From: Aphelocoma coerulescens | Taxonomy: Eukaryota > Chordata > Aves > Passeriformes > Corvidae | Direction of reading: 5' to 3' | Length of the DNA: 64,000 nt | NCBI RefSeq assembly: GCF_041296385.1 | Contig: NW_027184084.1 | Span: forward strand, 992,001-1,056,000 | Position numbers and translations under genes: made by a program | Notes under the pieces: generated by a model | Database searches by the model: none | What the model was told of the DNA's origin: nothing | Seen by the model: only the letters and a program-made list of their open reading frames with translations | Part shown: positions 63,372 through 64,000 of the stretch, piece after piece | How positions within the stretch are numbered: position 1 is the stretch's first letter | Layout: each line of letters opens with the position of its first letter

Positions 63372-64000
63372 TCACTCTCTGCTTGTGGAAGGACCATCCC
63401 AGTCTCTGCTTGTAGAACGATCATCTGCCTGATGGTTGACATCCTGGTCATCATCAGAAGAGTCATTAGGCTGATGATCTGCATTCTGGTCGCCATTTGG
63501 ATGATTGGCATTCTGGCCATCATTTGGAGGTTGCCTGTTCTGCCTCTGGTGCTGTAGGTCAGGGTGAACGCATTTTGAAGGTAGCCACCGTATCCCAGTA
63601 TCTGTAGAAACGCAAGCATACCCACGACCCCAAACGATAAGCTCATGAGGGGCCTCCCCACTGGTTAGTGAGTAAATTCCGTACCCAGACTTTCGCCTGG
63701 GGCAGTTGTCTCGCCTGCAGACTGCAATGAGAGAAAATGATTCAGAATAACAGGATTATTTGAATTTTGTGGTACTGTAAGGTGATTAATTGTATACAAA
63801 GCTTTTGCTAGTTGGCTCTGTGGGGTTTCTCCATGCATTCCCCTTTTTGGTTTTTCCAAAACACGCTTCAAAGTACCATGAGCGCGTTCGACAATGGCTT
63901 GGCCAGTAGGAGAATGTGGGATACCAAAGGTATGGTCTACATCCCATAGGTGCAAGAATGCCCGCATCTTCTCCGAGGCGTAGGCAGGACCATTATCGGT
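63372..64000 (-). pseudogene. pol: ERV-R integrase, C-terminal part with Asn/Asp-rich tail
   Basis: Enters the window in the integrase core (DNGPAYASE at the very edge) and is open at 63967-63665 with the catalytic Glu in IVERAHGTLK (about 63885). After a frameshift near 63680 the SH3-like C-terminus (HELIVWGRGYACVST, RWLPSKCVHP) continues, then a hydrophilic tail of about 55 residues made of loose decapeptide repeats (NDGQNANHP, NGDQNADHQP, DDDQDVNHQAD) and two STSR motifs, to TGA at 63372-63374. No env follows; 63258-63371 is untranslated. Confidence 0.75.

Overview
The window reads as avian genomic DNA, most likely from a songbird, and it consists almost entirely of endogenous retroviruses (ERVs) inserted into one another. 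I found no ordinary host gene with introns. The mix of lineages (class II betaretrovirus-like, alpharetrovirus-like, gammaretrovirus-like and ERV-L) and the near-total ERV cover would suit a bird W chromosome or another non-recombining, gene-poor region. That placement is inference.

Layout. 1-6062: class II ERV (ERV-A, +) from leader to 3' LTR. 6063-9066: compact minus-strand provirus with two 252-bp LTRs, no pol, and a Gag capsid piece fused in frame to a gammaretroviral-type Env. 9067-10674: pol fragment followed by a long LTR. 10675-13838: minus-strand ERV-L, which resumes at 50263-51441. Between these halves lies one class II provirus (ERV-M, +, 13839-50262) with 313-bp LTRs and a 7-bp flanking duplication, stretched to 36 kb by later arrivals. 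These are: (i) a 2.2-kb minus-strand retroelement, 15164-17357, that has captured a Y-box-type cold-shock-domain cDNA; (ii) an ERV-L provirus, 17753-24537, itself hit by a solo LTR; (iii) a decayed alpharetrovirus-like ERV, about 24833-38925, split by a young class II provirus at 27855-35133; (iv) a long LTR, 38926-40299; (v) a gammaretrovirus-like ERV, 40300-46936 (-). From 51513 on come an LTR, a gammaretroviral pol fragment (52158-53468), a second class II ERV (ERV-K2, +, 53469 to about 59574), a minus-strand class II ERV (59575-62858) whose 3' LTR carries a solo LTR, and finally another minus-strand provirus entering at 62859.

The most notable object is the small LTR element at 15164-17357. 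It has clean 6-bp target duplications and matched LTRs, and one uninterrupted 434-codon reading frame joins a Gag matrix-like N-terminus to a GC-rich segment and a complete, intronless cold-shock domain. Other points of interest are the Gag-Env fusion frame, an ERV-L gag preceded by a multi-pass membrane region in both copies, an almost intact class II provirus with a classical -1 frameshift signal, a triplet-expanded gammaretroviral gag, and an LTR family that carries a tRNA-Val 3'-end match inside its terminus. Most pol and env genes are broken by frameshifts or nonsense codons; no provirus in the window looks complete and functional.
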